Assembly: GCF_021917145.1 (NCBI RefSeq)
Contig: NC_061074.1
Location: 466,651 to 530,650, forward strand
Direction of reading: 5' to 3'
Origin: Hypomesus transpacificus
Taxonomy: Eukaryota > Chordata > Actinopteri > Osmeriformes > Osmeridae
Length of the DNA: 64,000 nucleotides
The position numbers and the translations under genes are program-made. Below the pieces are notes generated by a model. That model made no database searches. It had not been told where the DNA came from and saw only the letters and a list, made by a program, of their open reading frames with translations. Positions 11,601 through 38,629 of the stretch are shown in pieces (within the stretch, counting starts at the first letter, position 1; each line of letters begins with the position of its first letter).

Positions 11601-12123
11601 CTCTCTGCATCGCGTTTTTCTTTTATAAATAAAGAATTATTTATTATTATATTCTCAGAAATAATAATTCTGGGGAAATGAAGAATGAATCAGAGTTATC
11701 TGTGGAGCTGAAAACTGAAAATGTTTGCCCCTCTCATCACCCTCTCCTCTCTTCCTATCCTTCATCATCCTCCTCCCCTCCTTCTTGTCTCTTCAGCTTC
11801 TCCTCCCTGTCTCTCCAGGCCTGAATGTACCTTGGAATCTTTTTCTCAGGGTCAAAGACAAAGCGTTGTGTTTTATATGTGTGTGTTTGTGTGTCGGGGG
11901 ACTGGATTGAGCACTCTATTAGCGTATCAGCAGGTCTCCCTAGGCGAACTCTGTAGCTGGAGGCCTGGGTAAAACCTAACACACACCTACACGCACACAC
12001 ATTTAAATACACAAGCACATTAATGATACTGTGCAGCCCAGCGTCAGTCTGTTTGCTGGGATTCAGACAAAGGGATGTTTATGAGACAGCAGCAAGAGTT
12101 AAATCACTGATGCTCTCGCCTTG

Positions 12124-12350
12124 ACTCCCACGGACACAAGAATGTCCAGCTTCTCTCATTCTCTCTTTCACTCTCATTCTCTCTCGTTCTTTCTCCCTCT
12201 CTCTCTTTCACCTTCCCTCTCTCTCCTTCTCTCTTTTATGTCAGCCTTCTCTCTCCTACACTCTCATTCTCTCTCTTTTAGTCCCCTTCTACTCTCTCTC
12301 CCTCTCTATTTTCTATCTGTCCTCTCTGACTATCTCTATCTCTCTGAATC
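12124..12350. repeat. CT-rich low-complexity tract
   Basis: Imperfect TCTCTCTTTC and TTCACTCTCATTC repeats, pyrimidine-rich on the + strand, with no open frame that looks like protein. Confidence 0.75.
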
Positions 12351-12480
12351 CATCCTGACCTTGGCCTAGAAGCTCATTCCGCCCTGCCAGATGATAGGGA
12401 ATGTGTTTTGAGAGGGATGCAGCAGACTAGACACTGTCATCAAGCATTCTGGAAAATATTTGTGGTGTTTAGGATTTACT

Positions 12481-12662
<182 letters not shown>

Positions 12663-13154
12663 AGAAGAAGAATAAAGCAAGATGGAGAGAGAAACAAAGA
12701 GAAAGAGAGAGAGTTTTCTCTTGTGTTTCATGGTTTTATCGTACTAACTGCAATGCGGTGACAAGGTGTGGTTTGAAGGTTTGTTCTTCCCCTCTAGGGG
12801 TTAAAGGTCACAGACGTGGGTGGACTAAGTAGATTCTGGATCCGTTCTAGAGGCCTCGGGCCATCATGGTTTTTATGGCCAAAGCACACATAAACTTGCT
12901 GAACAATTATCGATTTTACCTTCACAGAACGAGCAAGAGGACCTTTTACACACACACATACAAGCACACACATAAACACCTGTACCACATCCTGTAGATA
13001 CAACAGCTCATAAACATGAATGTCATGTCATGACAAGACTGAAGATCCACTAAGACTTGCTGGATGTCTACAGAAAATCTAGACCTATCTAATGTGGAGA
13101 CATTATAATAATACATTCATGTTGAAAACACTTTCATACATAGACAGACAGTAC

Positions 13155-13222
13155 AGAGAGGGGGATTTGAAACTGTTAAAGCATGATCTGCCAGTCAAAT
13201 GCTCTAACCACTGAGATATACA
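13155..13222 (-). mobile_element. tRNA-like SINE head, minus strand
   Basis: On the minus strand this reads TATCTCAGTGGTTAGAGCAT, then TTGACTGGCAGATCATGCTT and AGTTTCAAATCCCCC. The order and spacing (box A-like, anticodon arm-like, box B-like) fit a diverged tRNA-derived sequence. It lacks a clean acceptor stem, so an active tRNA gene is unlikely. Confidence 0.5.
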
Positions 13223-14056
13223 TTTCCCTGCGTCTCTCAGCCTCGCATGAATTCAGTTTTGTAACCAAATGTCCATACCGGTTAAGATTGTATGTGGGGC
13301 CAGTTTGTGCCAAAGCATCATAATCTCCCTTCTGTTCTAGGATCTCCAATCTCTGTTTCAGATAACCATAGACTGCTCTTATCTAAAACATATACAGTAC
13401 ATTGTTTTTAATGACAATATTGATAGGGAGAGTTGCTCTTCCTGGGAGCTTGTTTGGGGGAGCACTCATGAAGTAGGTCTTCTGTGCATACCAGCATAGA
13501 CAGGACTGAGATCTGATTGGTGAGTATTTGGTTGGGGGTCACAGACAGACTCTGCTATTGGCTGGAGCTTGGTGACTAGGAGATTTTTATCAGTTTCTTT
13601 CATCTAGTCTTCTCTGAAGTTTTTCCTCTTTTTCTGCTTCGCTTTTCTTTTTTTCTCTTCACTTCCATTTTCCTCAAATGTTTTATTCTCTCTGTTCTCC
13701 ACATGCTAAATACTCACAAAACAGTCTAAAAATAGCATCACCAACAACATCACTTTTAACAATCTTTTAACAAGGTCTTAATTAAACTCAGCCAGCAACA
13801 TCAACAACAGCGACAGACTCAACTGTCATAGCTCATCTAGTTCCCAACCACCAGTCCCACCCTTGTTTAATGACTTCAGGCTAAAAACAGACCCCTTTAC
13901 TAGCCACCCTGCGCCACAGACCAGGGGGGTCAGTGACTTGTGGTATAATCCAGATTTGTGATTAATCTAGTTGAGTTTAGAGTGCTGCCACTGTCGAATC
14001 CCAAACTGAGAAGACGAGGGGCGGGAACCACAGAGCAGGAGAGATCAGATCGAGGA

Positions 14057-14215
14057 GAACGAGGAGAACGAGAAGGAGGAGAAGAAGGAGGAGGAGGACG
14101 AGGAGGAGAAGAGGAGGAAAAGAAAGAGGAGAGGAGGAAAAGAAAGAGAAGAGGAGGAAAAGAAAGAGAAGAGGAGGAAAAGAAAGAGAAAAAGGAGAAG
14201 GGAGAGAAGGAGAAA
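14057..14215. repeat. Purine-rich GAGGAGGAAAAGAAAGA repeats
   Basis: GGAGAACGA units turn into about four copies of a 19-bp GAGGAGGAAAAGAAAGAGA-type unit. Almost pure purine on the + strand. Confidence 0.85.
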
Positions 14216-14459
14216 GAGCGGGAACCTCCAGGCATGTCAGGTTTGTTTACCAACAGCCTATCTTGGGCGGCCATCTTGATTGTGTGTTGGCAGGCCTTCA
14301 GCTGCCGAGATGTGGCCGAGCGACCGCACGCGGGGGGCCACACGGCAATTACCCAGACTGCCACGCTCTTATCTGGATGAATAGCAGGCGCTGTTTGAGC
14401 GACAACATGCAGATTGGTCCGGCCGCTCTCTCTCAGAGAGGCCCCTGACACGGGAGCTC

Positions 14460-15725
<1,266 letters not shown>

Positions 15726-15991
15726 TGGTTTAATACTCATTCCAGTTAGCGGTGAGTCCACCCCCCTGCTTCTCACCTCCCTGTGAGGGAATTTCCATGG
15801 GCTTGTGTGAGGCAGGTCTGCAGGGCTGCACAAACGCTCCCCTTCTTTTTGTTTATTCATTCTCTTTGTTCTGTTCACTCCTCTCCTCCCCCTCCTCTCC
15901 TTATCTCTCTTTTCCTTTCCTCTCCTCCATGTGAGCCTGGAGTCCAGTAGGTGAACTGTTAACCCAGAGCCACATGTGTGTAAGAAGATCA

Positions 15992-16009
15992 CCCCCCCCC
16001 CCCCCCCCC
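15992..16009. repeat. Oligo-C run, 18 nt
   Basis: Uninterrupted C run on the + strand, followed by a GACAGGGGGACTGTCAGGGG direct repeat and a CA repeat (16050-16076). Confidence 0.97.
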
Positions 16010-16976
16010 GTCTGACAGGGGGACTGTCAGGGGGCTCTCCCTTGTACACACACACAGACACACACACACACACACAGGCGCAGTGAGAGAGAAGCACTCA
16101 CAGAAGACTGGAAGGCAACTTCATCTCAGCCTCTCAGTTCTAACATGCATATTGAGAACCCACTTCAGACAGGCAGGCACACACTGACAAACATACGTTC
16201 TGTACCCACACTTTCTCTCTCTCTTCCTCTTTCATTCTCTCCCCATCAGACACACACACCGCCCCTCTTCACATCTGTCTGGAAGAGAGATTAGCCAAAG
16301 CTCTGGTCTCCCCCACTGTCTCTCCTGTGACAGAGAGACACCACAGACACAGAGAACCACTGCACTGCAGACTGGACATCTGGATATGTAGACTACAGTT
16401 AGGTAACCTGAAAGCCTTTAGTTATACATTCTTGGTGAGACACGTGTGGGCTGATGGTGCTGGTAGCAGACTTTACAGTAAGTCACGTGACTGTTTTCAA
16501 GGAAAAACCTTTGTCGGTGACATGGAAATTGTGTGTTGGATACATTTGGATGAACATTCACACACTCTTATACGCATTCTCTTTCCCTAGCTCTCTATTG
16601 CAGTCTCTCCCTCTCTTTCTCTCTTCCTCCTCCAGTCTCTGTCTCTTTTTATCATTCTCCTCCAGCCTGTCTCTCTCTCTTCCCCCCTGTCTCTCAGCTT
16701 ACTTTGTCCCTCCCTATCTCAGGAGAGCCTTACTGTAAGACGAGACACCTATTCATCCATCACTGGACAGTTTGGTCAATGATTAGCTGGTATCCTGACT
16801 GAATGGTCAGCAGTTAATAGTTAACCCTGAGCACCTGTGGGCCACGTGGGAGGAAGGAGTCCGTGTTCCAGTCAGGCAAACAGACTCCCTGCTGCCCTGA
16901 CCTTTGGACTGTGTGGTGGGATACACGGAGAGCAAGAAAGAGGGACATACCAAGGCTGGATGACTAGAAGGGTGTG

Positions 16977-17002
16977 TGTGTGGGGGGGGGGGGGGGTAGT
17001 GA

Positions 17003-17098
<96 letters not shown>
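16977..17098. repeat. Oligo-G, (GT)n and (GA)n compound microsatellite
   Basis: TGTGTG, then about 16 G, then a short GT run, then roughly 40 GA repeats on the + strand. Confidence 0.95.
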
Positions 17099-17100
<2 letters not shown>

Positions 17101-17616
17101 GAAAGGAACACAGCGTCGCCTAAATTTCTTATCAGACAATGTGAAGTCATTGTGAAACCATATTCTGATACACATATGCACTGTACACCACATACAGTCC
17201 CAGTCCATTCCCTGTAGACCACATTGCTACTGCCGTGACAGCTCCTCACAGCAAAACCTCCATTGAAATACATGAACTCAGTGGGCTTCGTCTGATGTTA
17301 CACCAAATCAGTGTCTTCTGCAAGACTCTTGAGTGAAATGTCAACACACACACAGCAAACACACACAGGCACACACAAATACACCCACATGTTTGAAGAG
17401 GTTTGGAGCATCACAAAAGCCAGTGTTTGCTTGTCCTCCTGCTCCCCTGTGTCTGTCCTGGGCCTGGGTCCCACTGAGCTGCTGTCTGGGCTGCTGGAGG
17501 ACCCAGCTGACAGTGTTGACTCTGCTTTATAGGCCCTCTGTTTGGCCCCCTCTTCACCAGAGAGTGCCCCCCCTCAATGCACACACACACACACCCAATA
17601 GCACCACCACTTCCAG

Positions 17617-17648
<32 letters not shown>

Positions 17649-17649
17649 A

Positions 17650-18250
17650 CTGATCACCCTCAGGGAACGCATAATGGTTCTGAAGTCAACTAAAACTCTG
17701 AGACATCTTGAACAAACAAAAAAGAGGATTTAATACAATTTACTACTTTTAATTCTTACAGTTCCGAGAACTTAAATGTATCTATATTTGTGCACGTGTA
17801 CGTTTTCTGTTTCTTCTATTCTGCTTTTTTTCGCAGGGAAAGAGTGACTCAGCCACAGATTGTGATGCAACCTTGTAATTATCTCAACCATCTAATTTTA
17901 GACTACATCACAACCTATGATTTATTTTCTTATGGATGGAATAGATAGGATAGACTATATGCATACATACGTAGACAAATGTATGTACATAAATCTTCAA
18001 TTTATCTTATGTTTTATGTTCAAGACATTTCGTTTGTAATGATAGGTTGCCATTATGTAATCTCTCACGTAACCACCTAAAAAGTCCCGGTTAATTAAAG
18101 ACAACGTACACTCTTTTAAATGTGCTATTAAATTTGGTTCAAGATATGTTTATGTTGTTGTTCTCCTGAATAATAATACTAGCCCACCTGTGTGTTGGGA
18201 CAAGGGGGAAGGGCCGCCTTTTGGAGGGTGGTGTGTGACTTTAAGAGTTT
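17650..18250. other. OAF upstream region, AT-rich, no gene seen
   Basis: After the oligo-G run at 17634-17648 the DNA is AT-rich and largely free of simple repeats. It has no open frame that looks like protein. It probably contains the distal promoter of OAF, but I see no sharply recognisable motif. Confidence 0.4.
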
Positions 18251-18808
18251 ACAACATCATTGAATACACACACACGGCTCCGTCGCTGAAAGTTGAGGCC
18301 AAGCAAGTAGAACACCGCTCTGTTGGTGAGTTTGGATACCGAAGGAAGTGACGAGACTGAGCTAGAAACGGAGAAAAAACATACACGGTTAATAACAGAA
18401 GAAGAATACAAGGCAACGTGCAGCTTTACAAATCAACAGTGCGGGGAAAGTAGAATGCGCATGACCTGCATAAGCGCTGAAGTGGCGAAGCAAAGTTTCT
18501 CAATGGAAAGCAACTAGCTGGAGCTCAGTGAAGAGCCGAGATTATGGACTCGACGCTGATAAGACCCCTTTCCACGGGAATTGTCTTGGTTTTGATTGAA
18601 TAAAACAGCATCTTTTGAGACGTGTGTCCATTTCGTGCAAGGCAGGAGAATGGAAGAACATTTGGAGTTTACCCTGGAAAGGAACGGATCGCAAAACCTG
18701 CCTTTCTGTGATAACTGAAATCAAAACTACAAATGTTTAGCGGGTATTTCGAATAGCAATACTTCGTTCTCGTTTTCTTTTGTGAAGTTCGGTTTTGTCT
18801 CATCTGGA
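18251..18808 (+). promoter_or_regulatory. OAF promoter-proximal region and 5' UTR (probable)
   Basis: Sequence upstream of the OAF start ATG at 18809. It has more CpG than the surrounding DNA and few repeats. Several upstream ATGs (for example in AGAATGCGCATGACC near 18454) would lie in a long leader if transcription starts near 18270. The exact start site is not visible. Confidence 0.35.
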
Positions 18809-30528
<11,720 letters not shown>

Positions 30529-31965
30529 CCTGGGGCCGGGACCGGTCTGGGGCATGATGTCTGGGGTCTGACCATGCCCCTCCTCCCCTCCTCCCCCCTA
30601 CCAACCATGGACTTTAATAGACCAGAGATGCCTGCTTGCTCCTGTGAGGACTGACACACAACTGTTTCACAGCCTGCTGGCTCTCCTGCAGCTCGCTGGC
30701 TTCCTGACATTCAGACCACCGTGACCATTTCCTGCTATCACTTGTGCCAATGTGGGAAAGTGAATGGCAAATGCTGACAACATCCTCTACCGACCAGGAA
30801 GTGGAGGTGTATTGGACAGTGCAGCTTCCTGTACGTGTGTGGCCAGTATAGGAAGTGAACTGGCGATTAGAACAATGTCTCCGTTGCCTGCCAAAGCAAA
30901 CCTGGGGAAGAGCTTGTCTGGGCTTTGTGTAGCAACTCATACAGCTGCAAAACTGATCTGCTCCAATGCTGCCGTTATTTATTATGTTGCAAAGTGAAAT
31001 TATCAAAAAGCCTAGGTGTTGTGATATGCTTAGAACTTTAGCTCATGATGATGTTGTTGTTGTTGGTGTCCCTGACTAGTCAGTAAGAAAGCAACATGTC
31101 TACAATATCTGTTTTACTGGGCATTGTACACAGATAGTTGCTGCTATGTGGGTATAGGCGTTGTGATTGGACAGTGGAATGAGACTTGGTTGTGTGAACC
31201 AAGGGTGTGAGAAAAAAAAGGTGGACCAGTTGATGCCAGTGATCCAAGTGTTATTGTAGAGTGATTAATCAGGGTTTAACAGATAACCTATCAGTCATGG
31301 ATTGAATTTACTTTTCTCATGTCTAGTAACCTAGTAAAGACCTTGATTAGGTTGTTGTTATGGATGTGAAAGTTCACACGTTGAAGAATGGAAAAAGGGC
31401 TCATTCTAAAAGGTTTGTGTGATGTGTGTGCACAAAACAATACTGCCACCCTCTGGTCACTAATGGGGTTTCATGCAAAACTATCAAACTGAACGAATGT
31501 GAACTACAGCAAACTTATTATTCGCAGTACATTTCTACATTTCACACCCTCGCCTCAACACCACCTCAGTTTAGTCATAGGCTTGTAATATACATGATTA
31601 GCAGTCTTGCTGACAAAGGACCAAATACAGACTCAGTCTGTTGTCTCTAAAGTGAGGATTCAACAATGAAATCTATATTTTTTACTAACCTTTTTTGTAA
31701 CACAGTTGTTGAATTTATGTTTGTATTTTATTTTTTATGCCATATTATTGTTTGGCCATTTCAATCTCCTATAATCAAGTGCCTTAACATTTCGTCTGTT
31801 GTTTTTGCTACAGTCCTAGAATAAAATATCATCCTATTTTTATATTAAAGAGTTTTGTATGTTTTGCAAAGTGTGTAATTCCAGAGTAAAAATGAAGAAC
31901 TTATTTACAATCCAAAACGTTTATATTGTCTTAAGGGATTCAATAAAGTGTATCAATGCACTACT
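30529..31965 (+). other. OAF 3' UTR and polyadenylation signals
   Basis: About 1.4 kb of AT-rich, repeat-poor sequence follows the stop codon. AATAAA hexamers lie at 31820-31825 and 31942-31947; the second, followed by a TG/T-rich stretch, is the better candidate for the transcript end. A long, low-repeat 3' UTR is likely. Confidence 0.6.
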
Positions 31966-34438
<2,473 letters not shown>

Positions 34439-36400
34439 GAGGAGAGGAGGGAGAGACATGCTGACGGAAGATGGAATATGAGAGAGAGAAAGGGAAGAGA
34501 GATTGAGAGATGCAGTAGGAAGATGGAATGAGACACCAGGGGACAGAGAGAAAGAGGTTGTAGGGGAATCAAGACTGATTGACCAGGGTATAGAAAAAGA
34601 AACAGAGGTTGGTGAGTACAGAGTGGATAGACTGGAGTCTTCCCTCCTATTATCTCTCCTCCTAGTCTATCTCCTTTGCAGGTGGACAAGGCAGTTATAG
34701 TGCGACTTTCTTTATGTAACAGTGAATTATGGAAATTTACAGATTAGCAACGGACGTTTTTACTTTGTGTACCAGAGTCGATTGAACAGAGCTACTTTCA
34801 TACATTTGGCCTCAGCAACTGAAAGTTAGCAAATAGTTGTGGGTGCCAAAGTGAGTCTTCGTACTGTCTAGAACTGTATCATGTTATTCTCGATGTTGGG
34901 GATTTTTGGGGCATCTTTTGAGAGCATGAAACAACTGTGAATATAAGAAACAAAGAAATTACATGTTTTGTTTAAAACAACTGATAATGTTGAAATATCT
35001 TGCCACACAAACAACAAGAAAAAACAACAACCGTGGCATAGTTCATGTCTTTCAAACCAAAGATGTAGTGACTGCCAATATACAACAAACCAAGTGGTTT
35101 CACAAGTGTATTTCTGTGACCTGTGACCTAATAGGGCTAATGTTCCTATGGAAACAGAATGTTAGGAGAAACATAGTTCTAGTGTCCAGAGATTTCCGTC
35201 CGACCATATGAAGCGTAAATCATGTGTTTTGCCGTATTTTCGGTGAATCTGCAGCTCACAAAGGGAGCAAAAATAGAGTGTTTTTGTCTTGGATTATGTC
35301 GCATGGTATTATCGTTCAGTACATATTAACTTCACTATCTCACTACTTTGTATAATCCCCTATCAGTTTCCAGTGCATTATATGAGTGGGTGTGGTGTCT
35401 GCCAATGCTTGCAGAGATAATGGCTTGCTTTCCGTGTGGCATGTTGCAATTCTGATATTACAATACTGATGTCAGCTGGTGGCTCTCCAGTTTACACTGT
35501 ACATCTCGCCTGGGTCAATGTATCTACAATTGCCTTTCTGTGACGTTTAGCATCACTGGATGGATCACCAAATACCATAGCACTAGTTGTTGCAATAGGG
35601 CCTTATACCCTGTGTGTTCATTAATATTTGTAATTTACTACTTTTTTATCAAGTGTTCCTCTATTTTCAACCTGTGACTGAAACGGGAGAGTGTTTAACC
35701 TGTGTGTGCCTTCGTGACTTGAATGTACCTTTTCCCGATGTTTGTTTTCTTATCTCAGTGTGTTCTACGTCCACCCTTGTTAATGGATTTCCAATCTTAA
35801 ACAAGTAAAACTTCAGAACTTTCAGAAATTGTTGTCGTTTACGCTGATCTGGCAGGACCTTGTGTGTAATTGGCTCTTTGCGCGCCTGTGGTACTCTGAC
35901 TATCCACCAGATGGCATTCGGAAATCATTCACGCTTTCATGGACATCAGCGGACATCAACGAGCTATAGCTTCTTTATCATAAACACAAAGCCGGTTAAT
36001 CCTCTTACAACAACTCTGTGTGTATACTATCAATGGTGTATACAATACTATACAGTACACATCACTCAGTGCATTTGAGTGTTGTAATTATATCCCTTTA
36101 AATAGACATTATGTCTGTTCTATTACAGCCTGTCTACTCGTTTGAACTGCTAGTTAGTAGCTAGTGTATGTCAATGTACTCCCAGAGAATTGGGGATTTG
36201 TGGAGGAAGTCATGTTAATAGTGTCTATGTTGTGGTTACATATTATGAAGGTAAAATAATACCATCATGATACTATTCTCGTGAATAAACAAGATAATAG
36301 AGAATTGTATCATAAAGGAACAACTGCTGTATCAGTAGCATTAATATTGTTAATGTCATTTTATTATTATTATTATTTCGGTTGCAACGTTTTGTTTTTT
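34439..36400. other. TLCD5 3' UTR and intergenic DNA
   Basis: A GA-rich start (34440-34560) gives way to AT-rich, repeat-poor DNA. An AATAAA lies at 36284-36289; whether TLCD5 transcripts extend that far is unknown. No coding exon is recognised. Confidence 0.45.
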
Positions 36401-37792
36401 TCCTCCCGGCGGAAGTACAGTAGTCGCTTGCAGTTTTGGAGCTGTGCTGTGTTGGCCTGCCGGGGCGTAGGGAAAATTTGGGAAATTGAAGAAAGTCGTT
36501 ACTATCCAAACCTAATAGACTCCACCGTAGGAAAGGTGTTGGGTTTAATTGAGTGTTACCAGATTCTTGGTAAATAATTATTTGAGAGTCCGTGTTTGCT
36601 GCTTTTTATCTGTTAGCACGTTGCTAAAACTGCATTCACGGGAATTCTGAACTCAAAACGACTGAATTCGGGAAACATGGAGTCAAGGAAAGCTGCGATC
36701 CGCTAGTCGAGTTTTGCAATCCTGAAGAGAGACTCAAAGGACACCGGGAACTAACTTTCATACCCTCCTGTACCGTACCTGGGATCGTACTGATTTTGTT
36801 TTCATTGCGAAGATTGTTTTTGTAAACAGGAGTCGTATTTGCACCGGTGGGAGCGGGGCACACAGAGCAAAGTTTTCTATTGAAAGAGCTGGCTAGCTAG
36901 CTAGCCAGAGAGTTCGCTAGCTTGACCTAACCTCCGCACGGACATAAACATTTTGAGTCTAACTGTAGCTGCGAAACAATTATTTATAAAAACCAATTCA
37001 GCACCGATAGCCAAAGAACACTTTATTATAGCTTTACTACTTCATTACTGTACTGCAAAGCTAACCACATTGCTGCCATTAGCTTTCGTTCGCTAATTTG
37101 TTACACGGGTTTCAACTGAGTTGCCAGTCTTAAAGAATTTCTCCGCTACGCTAGCTGGTCACGAGGGACTCGTCGGTACGGTCTGGAAGCTGGGAACACC
37201 AAACGGGACTGACGGAATTTTCAGCATCCCTGACAATCGTTTTCATCGGGCTGGGAGTAACTCGTTAGCTTATCGGTCTGAGTGTGTTTACACGTTCGGA
37301 TTTGATTTCCAGTGTGATGCAAATCTTTTCGATTGACCTCAGAGGATTACATGGACACGGATGCAGGTGACAGTGCCAGCGCTAATATTTTGTTAAGGGA
37401 ATAGATAAGGAGTCTATCCTCAGCATCTGAAAACGAGTGCATCTTCTCGACGAAAGGAGACGTGTCCATATTAATGTAAATAAATTGCTTTCTTTACGAT
37501 ACTCTAGGGAGGGTTCCGTATGCAATGGTTTGGCATAGGTAACCAACTACACTCAATACTGTTGAAGGGATACCGTTCTTGCATTGGGAATCTTTTTGAC
37601 GTGGCTGTCAAAACGTGCTGGTTTCTCACTGCAGACCCATCTTTTCAACAACCCAGTCCAGCCCTTGTTCTGCCCTTTCAGCACTCACACAGACGAATGT
37701 TTCTGAAAGACACCTATAAGAGACTGTCTCGTCGCTTTATGGAAAATGTCAATCGGAAATAAATCGCAGCAAGTCTAAGAAACGGAAGCCCA
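36401..37792 (+). promoter_or_regulatory. ARHGEF12 promoter and long 5' UTR (probable)
   Basis: A repeat-poor block upstream of the ARHGEF12 ATG. GGCGGAAGTAC at about 36408 resembles an ETS-factor site in a housekeeping-type promoter. There is no TATA box at an obvious position. A (CTAG)n-like stretch lies at 36891-36904. Upstream ATGs are present, including the 80-codon frame at 37520-37762. The extent of the leader is inferred. Confidence 0.4.
37520..37762 (+). other. Upstream ORF of 80 codons before ARHGEF12 start
   Basis: ATG at 37520 opens a frame of 80 codons that stops with TAA at 37760-37762, 30 bases before the ARHGEF12 ATG at 37793. It starts MQWFGIGNQLHSILLKGY and resembles no protein I know. 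If the region is an unspliced leader, ribosomes would meet this frame first. It may also be chance. Confidence 0.35.
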
Positions 37793-38544
37793 ATGAGCGA
37801 CACACAGTCCAGTACCTCTGACAGGTAAATAGCGACCTTCAACACACCCACATGTCAACACGCACACACACAGATGGGTGCACCGGGCCATTGTCATGGA
37901 AGACAACAAACACTTTTACCAACCGTACCGGTAGTCTGTTGTTGTTATTTTTGTCTTATGTTGCAACTAGTCAATATAGCCTACTTCCCTCTAGCTTTGC
38001 GGTTGAGGTTCACAGTCAGACGGGGGCAGGTTTGCTCCAGTTTAGGTATCCCGATAGATACACGTTTCCTCATAGCAGTCAGCAGGGACAAACGTGTCAT
38101 AAAGACAGATAGAATAAAAAGCATATCCACCATATACGCCACGTGAATTTTTGGCAGGGAGGCCTTCAGGCATGTAAACTTTTGAACTTTCCATAACCAG
38201 TATAGTTCCTAAAAACGAACAACACCTGAATGTGTGCATGTTTTTTAGTGAGGATGAGTCAGCAGCGTCCGGTACTGACGCCAGTCTCCTTGTTGCCAGC
38301 TAGATGACAAACAGTGAAAGAAAGAACGAGAGGCAAAGATAGAAAAAGAGAGAATGCAGTTGCGGAGTATCTTCTCTGAGTTGATGAGACCTGACAGGAG
38401 GATTGATAGTTGATGCAGTCGCACCCTCAAGCCTTCTCACCTGAGAATCGCTTGTCCTGCTTTAAATGGAGTGCAACAGACTGGAAAGAGCCTAGAGCAG
38501 GTTGTGAATAGACTTGGCTAGACATCCAGGCCGAGAGCAAGTTC

Positions 38545-38629
<85 letters not shown>

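Noticed and set aside
18323..18517. 64-codon frame in the OAF leader
   Set aside because: Begins with GTG, not ATG, in a region that reads as 5' UTR; no family match.
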